64,000 nucleotides of DNA from Cysteiniphilum marinum (lineage in GTDB: Bacteria; Pseudomonadota; Gammaproteobacteria; Francisellales; Francisellaceae), in the NCBI RefSeq assembly GCF_014857925.1, contig NZ_JACYVZ010000004.1, forward strand, positions 86,044 through 150,043, read 5' to 3'. Made by a program: the position numbers and the translations under genes. Below the pieces are notes generated by a model that saw nothing but the letters and a program-made list of their open reading frames with translations, was not told the origin of the DNA and searched no databases. Shown here in pieces: positions 27,858 to 34,714 of this stretch. Position 1 is the first letter of the stretch. Each line of letters starts with the position of its first letter.

Positions 27858-28499
27858 CTACGTCCATTCACCGTTAGGTGAGTATTGTACATAGACACCT
27901 CCAGAGCAAAAACTATCACCATTCGAGCATTTATCGTAACAATAGCCATCCTGACAATGCACATAAGCAGATCGACCAGCTTTGACATTTGAATCACCAA
28001 CACGCAGGTATTTAGTTAGTATATTTAGGCGTGCTGGATGACTTGAATCAACAGATTGGTTGGGAGGCATTATACCAATGTCATATGAGCGATCACCATC
28101 ACCAAAATCATGGTTTTCACCATCTGCTACAATAAACAAAAATCCTTTGCCATCAATCAGACTCACAATAGAAATATAGAAAAAACTAGAAGAAGGCCCA
28201 CAAACCAAACCGCCATTATCTGTTCTAAAGTGACCTATTGATATACAGTGCAAACCTTTACCATAAGCTACTAGGACATGTACTTGGTAACTATCCTTAC
28301 TAGGGATAGTAACCTGATGACCTTTATGATCTTTTCCGCCATAATACCAACAGTGATCATACTTTTTTGGTGGAATAGTTATAGTATAAATATTATTAAC
28401 ATCTATTGAGTTATAAACACACATTTTTAGATCACCAGTCGTTGCTGCAAAAACATTATTGAATAATACAATCAAGATCATTAATAAAACAGTACGCAT
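27858..28499 (-). CDS. Small secreted protein, paralogue 3 of operon
   Basis: A 213-residue exported protein with signal peptide MRTVLLMILIVLFNNVFAA. The mature part begins with a CVYN strand (LKMCVYNSIDVNNIYTIT), has several cysteines, and ends with GGVYVQYSPNGEWT. This end matches the form GG-hydrophobic-x-V-x-x-SP seen in its two upstream neighbours, so the three are diverged copies of one unknown beta-rich family. Last gene of an operon of four. AGGAAATAATT precedes the ATG. Function unknown; likely periplasmic or secreted. Confidence 0.65.
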   Translation of the reverse strand: MRTVLLMILIVLFNNVFAATTGDLKMCVYNSIDVNNIYTITIPPKKYDHCWYYGGKDHKGHQVTIPSKDSYQVHVLVAYGKGLHCISIGHFRTDNGGLVCGPSSSFFYISIVSLIDGKGFLFIVADGENHDFGDGDRSYDIGIMPPNQSVDSSHPARLNILTKYLRVGDSNVKAGRSAYVHCQDGYCYDKCSNGDSFCSGGVYVQYSPNGEWT

Positions 28500-28519
28500 A
28501 ATTATTTCCTAAATATAAG

Positions 28520-29164
28520 TTAAACGGGGATTAAAGATGTAAGTTCATGCTTTGGCGACCATATCACATAAATACCGCCTGTGATTACATCATAACTACT
28601 GCCATCATCTTGACACAAATCATTAGGACCAGAATGAGCACAATATACATAATTCAAGCCACTCATTACTGGACCTAATGACAGTTGCAATGTGTTAACA
28701 AAGTTTTTCTTACCTGTGGTAATTTGTGGATAAACACCAGAATTAGAATTGGATGAGTTGGCAACAATGCCTACCATAGGATGATCGAATGTACCACTAT
28801 TATCGTTAGTATTAGGCGCAATTTGACGATATATATCTTGTCCAATGTCGGTAGTAATGAACGCTTGAAAAGAGTAATTGATATCAGCAGGAACATTTTC
28901 ATAATCACCCACTTCATACCCTGAAATCATTATCGGCTTTGTATACAGTAGAGTATCGCTATCAGGCGAACAAAAGATTCCTTTACCATTGACTTTGACA
29001 CTAAGAGGGTAGTAACTATTGGTATCATCAATACTGTTAAAATTGAATTGATACTTGTGCGTATTTTGCGCATCATCACTATAGACACAAACATGCATGG
29101 ATAAACTAAATCCTAAAAATGGAAAAAGTATAAGAATATATAAAGAGTGACTTATCTTAATCAT
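28520..29164 (-). CDS. Small secreted protein, paralogue 2 of operon
   Basis: A 214-residue exported protein. The N-terminal hydrophobic segment (HSLYILILFPFLGFSLS) is a signal peptide, followed by MHVCVYSDDAQNTHKYQFNF, the counterpart of the CVYN strand in the next gene, and a C-terminal GGIYVIWSPKHELT. Cys pairs (for example YCAHSGPNDLCQD) occupy positions comparable to those in the downstream copy. Third gene of the operon, with AGGATAG before the ATG. I know no family name for it. Confidence 0.65.
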   Translation of the reverse strand: MIKISHSLYILILFPFLGFSLSMHVCVYSDDAQNTHKYQFNFNSIDDTNSYYPLSVKVNGKGIFCSPDSDTLLYTKPIMISGYEVGDYENVPADINYSFQAFITTDIGQDIYRQIAPNTNDNSGTFDHPMVGIVANSSNSNSGVYPQITTGKKNFVNTLQLSLGPVMSGLNYVYCAHSGPNDLCQDDGSSYDVITGGIYVIWSPKHELTSLIPV

Positions 29165-29223
29165 AGAACTATCCTATATTTTATTAACGAATAATTAAAG
29201 TATTGAACCTAACAACCTTAATG

Positions 29224-29823
29224 TCATGTAAAGGTGCCATCTGGACTAAATAACACATCTATCCCGCCATATTTATGATCCAACATATTGTTATCAATCC
29301 CACCTATTTCTGCGGTCTCATGACTCAGCGTCAAAGATTTTGATATCTGGAGATAATTCAGCGAAGTATTTTTATCTGATAGACCAATGAAATAATATTT
29401 TGGTTCGCCTCTAGTATGACTCGTATACTGATCAGTATGAGCATTAGTTAATGATATCTCACGGCTCTTACTAGGGTCATTATCAACAAGCAGCGATAGT
29501 CGGAAATATGCAGTATCACAGTCAAAATAGGATCTACCAATGTAAGCACACTTTAAATTACCAGCACTCTTATCTTTAAATACAATATGCTTAACAACAT
29601 GATTTGATTGCGGTATTGTTGAGTAAGGAGAATAAATACATGATGACTCAGACAAAGGATGAACAACCACGGTGTACGCCTGAGGATAAGGAGCATCCTT
29701 TATTGCTTGAATACAGACAGTATAATCAGATTCTGAATTAAGAGCAACATCGCCAATAACATAATTACTTGAACAGACACCAACAAAACCCACAAAAATA
29801 CATAACAGTTTAGAAACCCGCAT
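29224..29823 (-). CDS. Small secreted protein, paralogue 1 of operon
   Basis: A 199-residue exported protein with signal peptide MRVSKLLCIFVGFVGVCSS. The mature part begins YTVCIQAIKDAPYPQAYTVV and ends GGIDVLFSPDGTFT, the shared C-terminal motif of the three paralogues. I use the ATG at 29823: GAGG lies 5 bases upstream and the previous gene's stop ends at 29825, so translation is coupled. An upstream start at 29847 would spoil the signal peptide. Unknown function; sequence identity among the three copies is low apart from strands at both ends. Confidence 0.65.
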   Translation of the reverse strand: MRVSKLLCIFVGFVGVCSSNYVIGDVALNSESDYTVCIQAIKDAPYPQAYTVVVHPLSESSCIYSPYSTIPQSNHVVKHIVFKDKSAGNLKCAYIGRSYFDCDTAYFRLSLLVDNDPSKSREISLTNAHTDQYTSHTRGEPKYYFIGLSDKNTSLNYLQISKSLTLSHETAEIGGIDNNMLDHKYGGIDVLFSPDGTFT

Positions 29824-29824
29824 A

Positions 29825-30340
29825 TCAGCCTCGATAATTCTGATCAATCAACTCCATCGCCTTATCCATAAGATAAGCCGCATTGTAAGTGATCGATTGC
29901 ATTGTCTGACAGCCATCGGCAAAATATGCACCGGTATACAATAATCCTGATGACAGCTCCATGACATGCATGGCACTGTTAATGGTCGCATCACTATAGG
30001 TACTTTGATGATACTGCTTTGCGCCATTGAGCAATGTTTCGACTTGTTGAATACAGGTCTGTGGTGATATAGAAGTCAGATCATAATTGCCTTTTTTTGT
30101 CATCATTTGAACGAGATATTTAGCCTGCTTGTAGCGATGAGCTACAGGACCACCCCCTTGATCATCTGCTGCTTTGTTGTCTTTTACACTTCGAATGATA
30201 TAATCTGCTAAATCTTTTACGGTCTGGCTATTAACAGGAACAGCAGCACTGCTACTATTAATCGGATTCGCATAACTAATTTGACCGATTGCTGCAAAAC
30301 CGAAAAAAGTTGTCGTCGCGATTATTTGTAATTTTTTCAT
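29825..30340 (-). CDS. Small secreted helical protein, first gene of operon
   Basis: A 171-residue protein with signal peptide (residues 1-24, ending ISYAN) and an all-helical mature part with two cysteines (TCIQQVETLL, DGCQTMQSITYNA) that may form a disulfide. It is not similar to its three downstream neighbours. GGGG lies before the ATG. The promoter carries the palindrome shared with the RHS genes, with a TAGAAT -10 box, so this four-gene operon should be controlled by the same regulator. I recognise no family; the small secreted helical form is compatible with an effector or a chaperone, but this is speculation. Confidence 0.65.
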   Translation of the reverse strand: MKKLQIIATTTFFGFAAIGQISYANPINSSSAAVPVNSQTVKDLADYIIRSVKDNKAADDQGGGPVAHRYKQAKYLVQMMTKKGNYDLTSISPQTCIQQVETLLNGAKQYHQSTYSDATINSAMHVMELSSGLLYTGAYFADGCQTMQSITYNAAYLMDKAMELIDQNYRG

Positions 30341-30410
30341 TTTTTACCCCATTTTTATTAACTTATGATTTCAATTAACTAACGACAAAACAGTCGCTAG
30401 AGCATGTTTC

Positions 30411-30453
30411 ATTCTATAGATCCTCGTATTTTTTGATATCCGTATCAGCACGG
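30411..30453 (-). promoter_or_regulatory. Promoter of secreted-protein operon: operator plus -10
   Basis: Minus-strand -10 TAGAAT at 30411-30416 and the palindrome CCGTATCAGCACGG at 30440-30453 (one half-site base altered) are separated by 23 bases. The -10 lies about 70 bases before the first ATG (30340). Confidence 0.7.
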
Positions 30454-30510
30454 TATTCAATTCAGCAATTTTGAGTAATTGAGCAAGCAACAAGATCGAC
30501 ACCCCTTCGA

Positions 30511-30672
30511 TTACTCATTATTATTAGCTTGTTCATTTTTAATATGCTCAATATCAACAAAAGACATATCCAAAACTTTAGCAATTACAGATAAAGGAAC
30601 TCCCATTTCTGACATTGCCACTGCTTCTTGTAATTTTTGTTGATCTATCAATTTACCCACCCCTTGCCTTTT
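30511..30672 (-). pseudogene. C-terminal remnant of Rpn/PD-(D/E)XK transposase-like protein
   Basis: A frame of about 50 codons (KRQGVGKLIDQQKLQEAVAM, then GVPLSVIAKVLDMSFVDIEHI) matches the typical tail of Rpn-family recombination-promoting nucleases, where a charged linker leads to a helix-turn-helix-like end. The catalytic part is absent and the frame is closed by a stop immediately upstream. A GTG at 30660 with AAGG ahead could still express a 49-residue peptide. I read it as debris. Confidence 0.45.
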
Positions 30673-30702
30673 TCAGATATTGCATAGCAGCAAATCAATT
30701 AT

Positions 30703-30852
30703 TTAACCTCTCAAACTAATTTTATCACTAGGATCACCATTTGAATTCAAAACAGTTTCTATTGATCTTTGTTGATTTAACAGATGCCATGCGTTTGAGC
30801 ATGAATAACCAAACAACACAATTTTTAGAAAGTATTTTTTAACCGACAGCAT
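30703..30852 (-). CDS. 49-residue peptide, second gene of operator-controlled pair
   Basis: A short gene: AAGGAG lies 9 bases before its ATG, a strong translation signal. The peptide has a basic start and hydrophobic segment (MLSVKKYFLKIVLFGYSCSN) that may be a signal or lipoprotein leader (Cys18), then a short polar tail ending SLRG. It begins 22 bases after the 61-residue gene and shares its operator-type promoter. Function unknown. Candidates are a secreted peptide or small toxin; nothing in the sequence decides. Confidence 0.5.
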   Translation of the reverse strand: MLSVKKYFLKIVLFGYSCSNAWHLLNQQRSIETVLNSNGDPSDKISLRG

Positions 30853-30874
30853 ACAAAGCAACTCCTTTGAATAA

Positions 30875-31060
30875 TCACTTCAAACTCAGCCACTTAAAGC
30901 AACGTACTAAGCAAGCAGTAAATGAATTATCTATTTTTTTCTTTGAAGCAGTGCTACTGGAGTATTTTATCTCAGACACTGACCTCAAAACACTCGCATC
31001 ATCTCCATCGGGATTTTGATCGCAGTAAAGACTATGTAATAGCATACTATAATGAAGCAT
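30875..31060 (-). CDS. 61-residue peptide, first gene of operator-controlled pair
   Basis: A short gene with GGAGG 9 bases before its ATG. The promoter (-10 TATAAT, palindrome 23 bases upstream) has the best-matching operator in the window, CCGTATGAATACGG. The peptide is polar with three cysteines (Cys13, then a C-terminal CLVRC) and a basic middle (ASKKKIDNSF). There is no clear signal peptide. I know no relatives. Its promoter lies inside the 3' end of the chorismate mutase gene, so it is an independent transcription unit. Confidence 0.55.
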   Translation of the reverse strand: MLHYSMLLHSLYCDQNPDGDDASVLRSVSEIKYSSSTASKKKIDNSFTACLVRCFKWLSLK

Positions 31061-31119
31061 GGCATATATCCTCCAACATATTTAATTAATGATCATGAAA
31101 ATACAGGCTTGTCATAGAC

Positions 31120-31800
31120 CTATTGCCTATTATATGCACTTGAGATTTTGATCATATCCGTATGAATACGGAGTTTGAGATTTTGTAATGATTTAATATA
31201 GGATAGCAGTAATGGCGAAACATAACCCTTAGCATCTATGAGTCCCGTATTCTTGATAAAAGGGCATACCTGTAAAAATATAATCTTGAATTCATTAACC
31301 AGCCTATCAAACTGCATGACATTTAAAACATACATACTTTGCTTGATTGCAATATAAATCTTGGCATTTAAACCTTGTAACTCAATGCGCAAAGCAGTTA
31401 ACGTATGTTCTGGTGACGGCGCTTGAATACTCTTGCCCTTTAACAGTCCAATCCAATAAGCCTCAATCTGTTTAGCAACATCCATCTGCAATTGTGTAAA
31501 GGCGTACAATGGTAAAGGTTCTAGCTGACAATCACTAGCAGCTTGCTTGGCCGCTGCCAACACACGCACTTCTTGCTTGGCATCATAAGCCGTTGCCGTA
31601 TACTTGCCTTTTTGCTGCGCTGCATACGCCTTAGCAATGGCAACCTCTTTCATCAAGCTTGAGCGCTTGGCTAATAACTCAATCAGATGATCAACTGGGG
31701 AAGCACTAGAAGCATACACAGCATTGGCAAAGACCGACTGAGTCAACACGGTCAATATTATAACTACATAACAAAAAATTTTATGCATTCGTATCAACAT
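31120..31800 (-). CDS. Secreted chorismate mutase (*AroQ / AroQ-gamma type)
   Basis: A 226-residue exported protein. Residues 1-29 are a signal peptide (ending SVFANAVYA). The mature part follows the periplasmic *AroQ pattern: LLAKRSSLMKEVAIAKAY (conserved Arg and Lys), DAKQEVRVLAAAKQAASDC (Asp/Glu and Arg) and FTQLQMDVAKQIEAYW (Gln/Lys), then a helical C-terminal half. It would turn chorismate into prephenate in the periplasm. It overlaps the MHS-type transporter by 20 bases, implying coexpression. A PheC-like enzyme elsewhere in the window could continue the route to phenylpyruvate. AGGAG precedes the ATG at 31800. Confidence 0.72.
   Translation of the reverse strand: MLIRMHKIFCYVVIILTVLTQSVFANAVYASSASPVDHLIELLAKRSSLMKEVAIAKAYAAQQKGKYTATAYDAKQEVRVLAAAKQAASDCQLEPLPLYAFTQLQMDVAKQIEAYWIGLLKGKSIQAPSPEHTLTALRIELQGLNAKIYIAIKQSMYVLNVMQFDRLVNEFKIIFLQVCPFIKNTGLIDAKGYVSPLLLSYIKSLQNLKLRIHTDMIKISSAYNRQ
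31129..31171 (-). promoter_or_regulatory. Promoter of two-peptide operon: operator plus -10
   Basis: Minus-strand TATAAT at 31129-31134 and the perfect palindrome CCGTATGAATACGG at 31158-31171 are 23 bases apart. Both lie within the last codons of the chorismate mutase gene; the first ATG of the operon is at 31060. Confidence 0.75.
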
Positions 31801-33025
31801 AATGATTATCTCCTACTATAAAATAAACAATAATTAATGATATTATTGCCACGCCAGCTGCAAAAAATGCGACAGAATAGACCCCGTAGAGCTTGGTCAA
31901 ATACAGGCTAACAACAGGCAAAATACCAACAAAGACACCAAAACCAACGTTATAAGCAAAAGAAAAACCGCTATACCGCAGATCGGATGGAAAAAAAGCA
32001 ACCAATGGCAGCATAAACACACCATAAAAGATACCCAAAACCAAACCCAAGACACTATATAGCAGACTAATATACAGTGAATTAATGCTCACCATATATA
32101 ACAGAGGCAAAGCAAGTATAGCAAATATTCCTAACGCAAAAAGCATGGTGTTTTTAGCGCCTATCACACGCACAATCGAAACGGATAAGAATAAACTTAA
32201 AGTAAATATGATTAAGCCAATAATCGAATTCAAGACGATCGCAGAGGATGATATATCAAAGTAATTAATCAATATTACCGGCATCATCGTCAATAGATAG
32301 CATGAAGTAATTGCACCAGGTATACACATCAATATCACTTTTAACATCGCCTTTTTGTGTGACTTGAACAATTCTAAAAGTGGTAATGAAGGTTGATGCG
32401 CTTTTACGTCAACCTCCTCTTGAATATCCAGTCTACGTAAATACAATGACAGTATAATTAATAGAATAGATGCAAGATAGAACACTCTCCAACCACCTTG
32501 TGACAGATATTGGCTGGTCAAGAAATAGCTTGCTAAATGATAAAGTACCAACGCGATAACAACACCAACAAAAGAACCAAAAACAGCTAAAGCCGATGAC
32601 ATCGGATCTTTTAAGCCATAGCGCTCGATGATCATGACCACACTACCACTGTATTGCCCACCCAAAGATAGTCCTTGCAACACTCGACAGATAATCAGCA
32701 CAATCGACGCAAATATGCCCATGGTTTGATAACCAGGCAAAAGCCCAATTATCAACGCTGCCAGTCCCATTAATAGGCTGGATAAACTCAAGGCTGCCGC
32801 ACGTGAATACCTATCACCAATATAACCAAAGATAATTGCACCGATCGGTCTGACAAGATAGCCCATCGCAAACACAAAAAAGGCTGCGATATAGGCATTC
32901 ACCTGACTTGATTGAGGGAAAAAGGTGGCACCGATTATACCCGCACAGTAAATATAGATAATATATTCATACCATTCCGCCATGCTTGAAAACATGATTA
33001 ATTTAATATTTTTATTACTATTCAT
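31781..33025 (-). CDS. MFS transporter, metabolite:H+ symporter type
   Basis: A 414-residue permease with twelve predicted helices. It has the MHS-family (ProP/ShiA/KgtP) signatures: an N-terminal MAEWYEYIIYIY helix, GYLVRPIGAIIFGYIGDRYSRAAAL between helices 2 and 3, and CRVLQGLSLGGQYSGSVV in helix 4. Such symporters import small organic acids, amino acids or betaines. Its coupling with a secreted chorismate mutase suggests an aromatic-pathway metabolite as substrate, which is inference only. No clear Shine-Dalgarno sequence before the ATG. Confidence 0.8.
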   Translation of the reverse strand: MNSNKNIKLIMFSSMAEWYEYIIYIYCAGIIGATFFPQSSQVNAYIAAFFVFAMGYLVRPIGAIIFGYIGDRYSRAAALSLSSLLMGLAALIIGLLPGYQTMGIFASIVLIICRVLQGLSLGGQYSGSVVMIIERYGLKDPMSSALAVFGSFVGVVIALVLYHLASYFLTSQYLSQGGWRVFYLASILLIILSLYLRRLDIQEEVDVKAHQPSLPLLELFKSHKKAMLKVILMCIPGAITSCYLLTMMPVILINYFDISSSAIVLNSIIGLIIFTLSLFLSVSIVRVIGAKNTMLFALGIFAILALPLLYMVSINSLYISLLYSVLGLVLGIFYGVFMLPLVAFFPSDLRYSGFSFAYNVGFGVFVGILPVVSLYLTKLYGVYSVAFFAAGVAIISLIIVYFIVGDNHYVDTNA

Positions 33026-33059
33026 AAATTCAATTTATTTTATTACCATTATCTGTTTG

Positions 33060-33251
33060 CTATCGATGCGAATAAGCAAGAAACTGCCAGAATTTTTCTC
33101 TAATGATCTTATTCCTAGCACACTGCTCGTCAATAGTCTCTGATGCTATATCAGGCTTATCTTGTCGCTTATCGTCACAGCACTTTTTATCACCTTCAGC
33201 CTCAGCCATCTTGGCAACCACCATGGCTTTAACAAACATTAAACTAGACAT
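33060..33251 (-). CDS. Small hypothetical protein, cysteine-containing
   Basis: A 63-residue frame with AAGGAAT about 10 bases upstream of the ATG; a TTG one codon earlier is also possible. The peptide starts with a short hydrophobic stretch (LMFVKAMVVAKMAEAE), then a charged region with CC and one further Cys, and ends KFWQFLAYSHR. It precedes the transporter gene by 34 bases on the same strand and may lead that operon. No family recognised; modest confidence that it is real. Confidence 0.4.
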   Translation of the reverse strand: MSSLMFVKAMVVAKMAEAEGDKKCCDDKRQDKPDIASETIDEQCARNKIIREKFWQFLAYSHR

Positions 33252-33320
33252 CAATAGATATTCCTTGTTATTTATAGCTATATTCTAGCTGTGTGACAGG
33301 CGGCTTTGATTGTGTAAACG

Positions 33321-33417
33321 CTGGCTGAGCGTATGTCTAAGCTTCGATGAAGTGTGATTTCCCAAGTACAGCCACTTCGACTAATGCTCAATAAATCGCT
33401 TCGACTTACGCTCAGGG
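33321..33417. repeat. REP-like dispersed repeat cluster
   Basis: Three related copies: CTGGCTGAGCGTATGTCTAA (33321-33340), CTTCGACTAATGCTCA (33375-33390) and CTTCGACTTACGCTCAGGG (33399-33417), alternating in orientation. The same core is seen at 71-240. A 66-codon frame through this block is an artefact of the repeat. Confidence 0.5.
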
Positions 33418-33450
33418 TATAGTCAGCACTTGTGGGCGAATATCTAAGCC

Positions 33451-33966
33451 TTAGTGATTTATCAGCATTTGTCGGCAAAAATTCGCTTGATGCGAAATCA
33501 ACACGTAGCGCGAATAATTCAATCGATAGCTTTCTTGCCCCGTGAGTGCGTAAGTGTCAGCCTTTTGTCGTGGTTTATTTAATGGCTGCTTATATATATA
33601 TGAGCCTGTGGTGCTGTTCTTTGGCACAAGAATCATCTGGTAGTGAGAGCCATCATTATTATGAACATCGAACACACTCAGTGTTTTATTTGCTAAAGCT
33701 TGATAACGATAGCTGCCTTGCATCCGCTCACTATTCGTTAAATTATAATAATAAAACGTTCCATCCACCTTAAAGTCCATACAAAACAAATCCCCCGCAT
33801 GTGGATTCTCCAGAGAGTAGCGACTATCCACAGCGAATAAATAGGATGAATCCTGAGTAACAACATCCATGTCATTACTCGATGGTAGCATGTTTGCTGC
33901 AGAGGCAATACACACTCCCCCTAATAATAGGGTTAATAAAACGGATATTCTTTGTTGGAATTTCAT
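33451..33966 (-). CDS. Small secreted protein, operator-controlled
   Basis: A 171-residue exported protein with signal peptide MKFQQRISVLLTLLLGGVCI and cleavage after ASA. The mature part is beta-rich (DGTFYYYNLTNSERMQGSYRY, YQMILVPKNSTTGSYIY) and could be a small barrel or lipocalin-like fold, with one cysteine near each end (FCMDF, FCRQML) that may pair. I start at 33966, where GGTG precedes the ATG; an ATG at 33978 has no site. Its promoter holds the shared palindrome with a TATACT -10. Function unknown. Confidence 0.6.
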   Translation of the reverse strand: MKFQQRISVLLTLLLGGVCIASAANMLPSSNDMDVVTQDSSYLFAVDSRYSLENPHAGDLFCMDFKVDGTFYYYNLTNSERMQGSYRYQALANKTLSVFDVHNNDGSHYQMILVPKNSTTGSYIYKQPLNKPRQKADTYALTGQESYRLNYSRYVLISHQANFCRQMLINH

Positions 33967-34002
33967 AGTTTTCACCATTGTTTAATGCATTAAATAAACA
34001 TT

Positions 34003-34046
34003 AGTATAGTAAGACCTGAAATCAATCGATATCCGTAGGTGTACGG
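34003..34046 (-). promoter_or_regulatory. Promoter of the 33966 gene: operator plus -10
   Basis: Minus-strand TATACT at 34003-34008 and the perfect palindrome CCGTACACCTACGG (34033-34046) lie 24 bases apart, the same spacing as before the RHS genes although the flanking sequence is unrelated. Confidence 0.72.
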
Positions 34047-34142
34047 GGTTTTATATCTGTATTTTAGATTCTTCTAAGTGAGAGGTGTCAAACTTGTCCT
34101 TAACTTCACTATAATACTCCCCATACTTTGGACCACAGTTAG

Positions 34143-34703
34143 AGACACAAAAAGCGTCTCAAAAATGTTAAACCGTGTGCCAAGTTAGGACAAAAAATCG
34201 CACGAAAAATTATTTTTGTTGCCATGCTACCGGCATCAACTATGTCTTATGTTGTTGCAAATATATTTTTAAACGGCCACTATATTGGTATCAGCTCTTT
34301 GCTCTCATTTAACCCTTTTGTCGTTAGAATTGTACTTGCAAGTTTTGCTGCTTTCGTTATTGGGCAATTGATGGACATCCTGATATTCAATCAATTAAGG
34401 CAATCAAAAAAATGGTGGTCAGCATCTTTACTATCTACAGCACTGGGTGTATTTATCGATAGTATGGTGTTTTTTAGTATCGCTTTTCACCACTCTAGCA
34501 ACCCATTTATGGCACAACATTGGATAGAGATTGCACTTATTGATACCGCATTCAAGTTTGGCCTGAATGTCATATTGATGTTACCACTTTATCGAATTTG
34601 CCTCATTCTAATATCACCCTATAAATTTAAAAAGTTATCGCTATCTAAATTTAAAAAATTGCTGCAAAATGCAAGGCTTTACTGCCTGAAATTCGATTTG
34701 TAA
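34143..34703 (+). pseudogene. N-terminally truncated VUT/YhhQ queuosine-precursor transporter
   Basis: From 34224 an ATG opens a 159-codon frame matching the C-terminal two thirds of the YhhQ/VUT family: IVLASFAAFVIGQLMDILIF, WWSASLLSTALGVFIDSMVF and FGLNVILMLPLYRICLILI. Homology continues upstream of that ATG without a start (LGQKIARKIIFVAMLPASTM) back to a stop at 34140, and the first helices are missing. Full members import queuosine precursors and are about 220 residues. It is therefore probably a decayed copy, truncated on its 5' side within the accessory island. Confidence 0.6.
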
Positions 34704-34714
34704 AGTTACTGTTA

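Noticed and set aside
33278..33478. 66-codon minus-strand frame
   Set aside because: It is made of the REP-like repeat cluster and has no translation signal.
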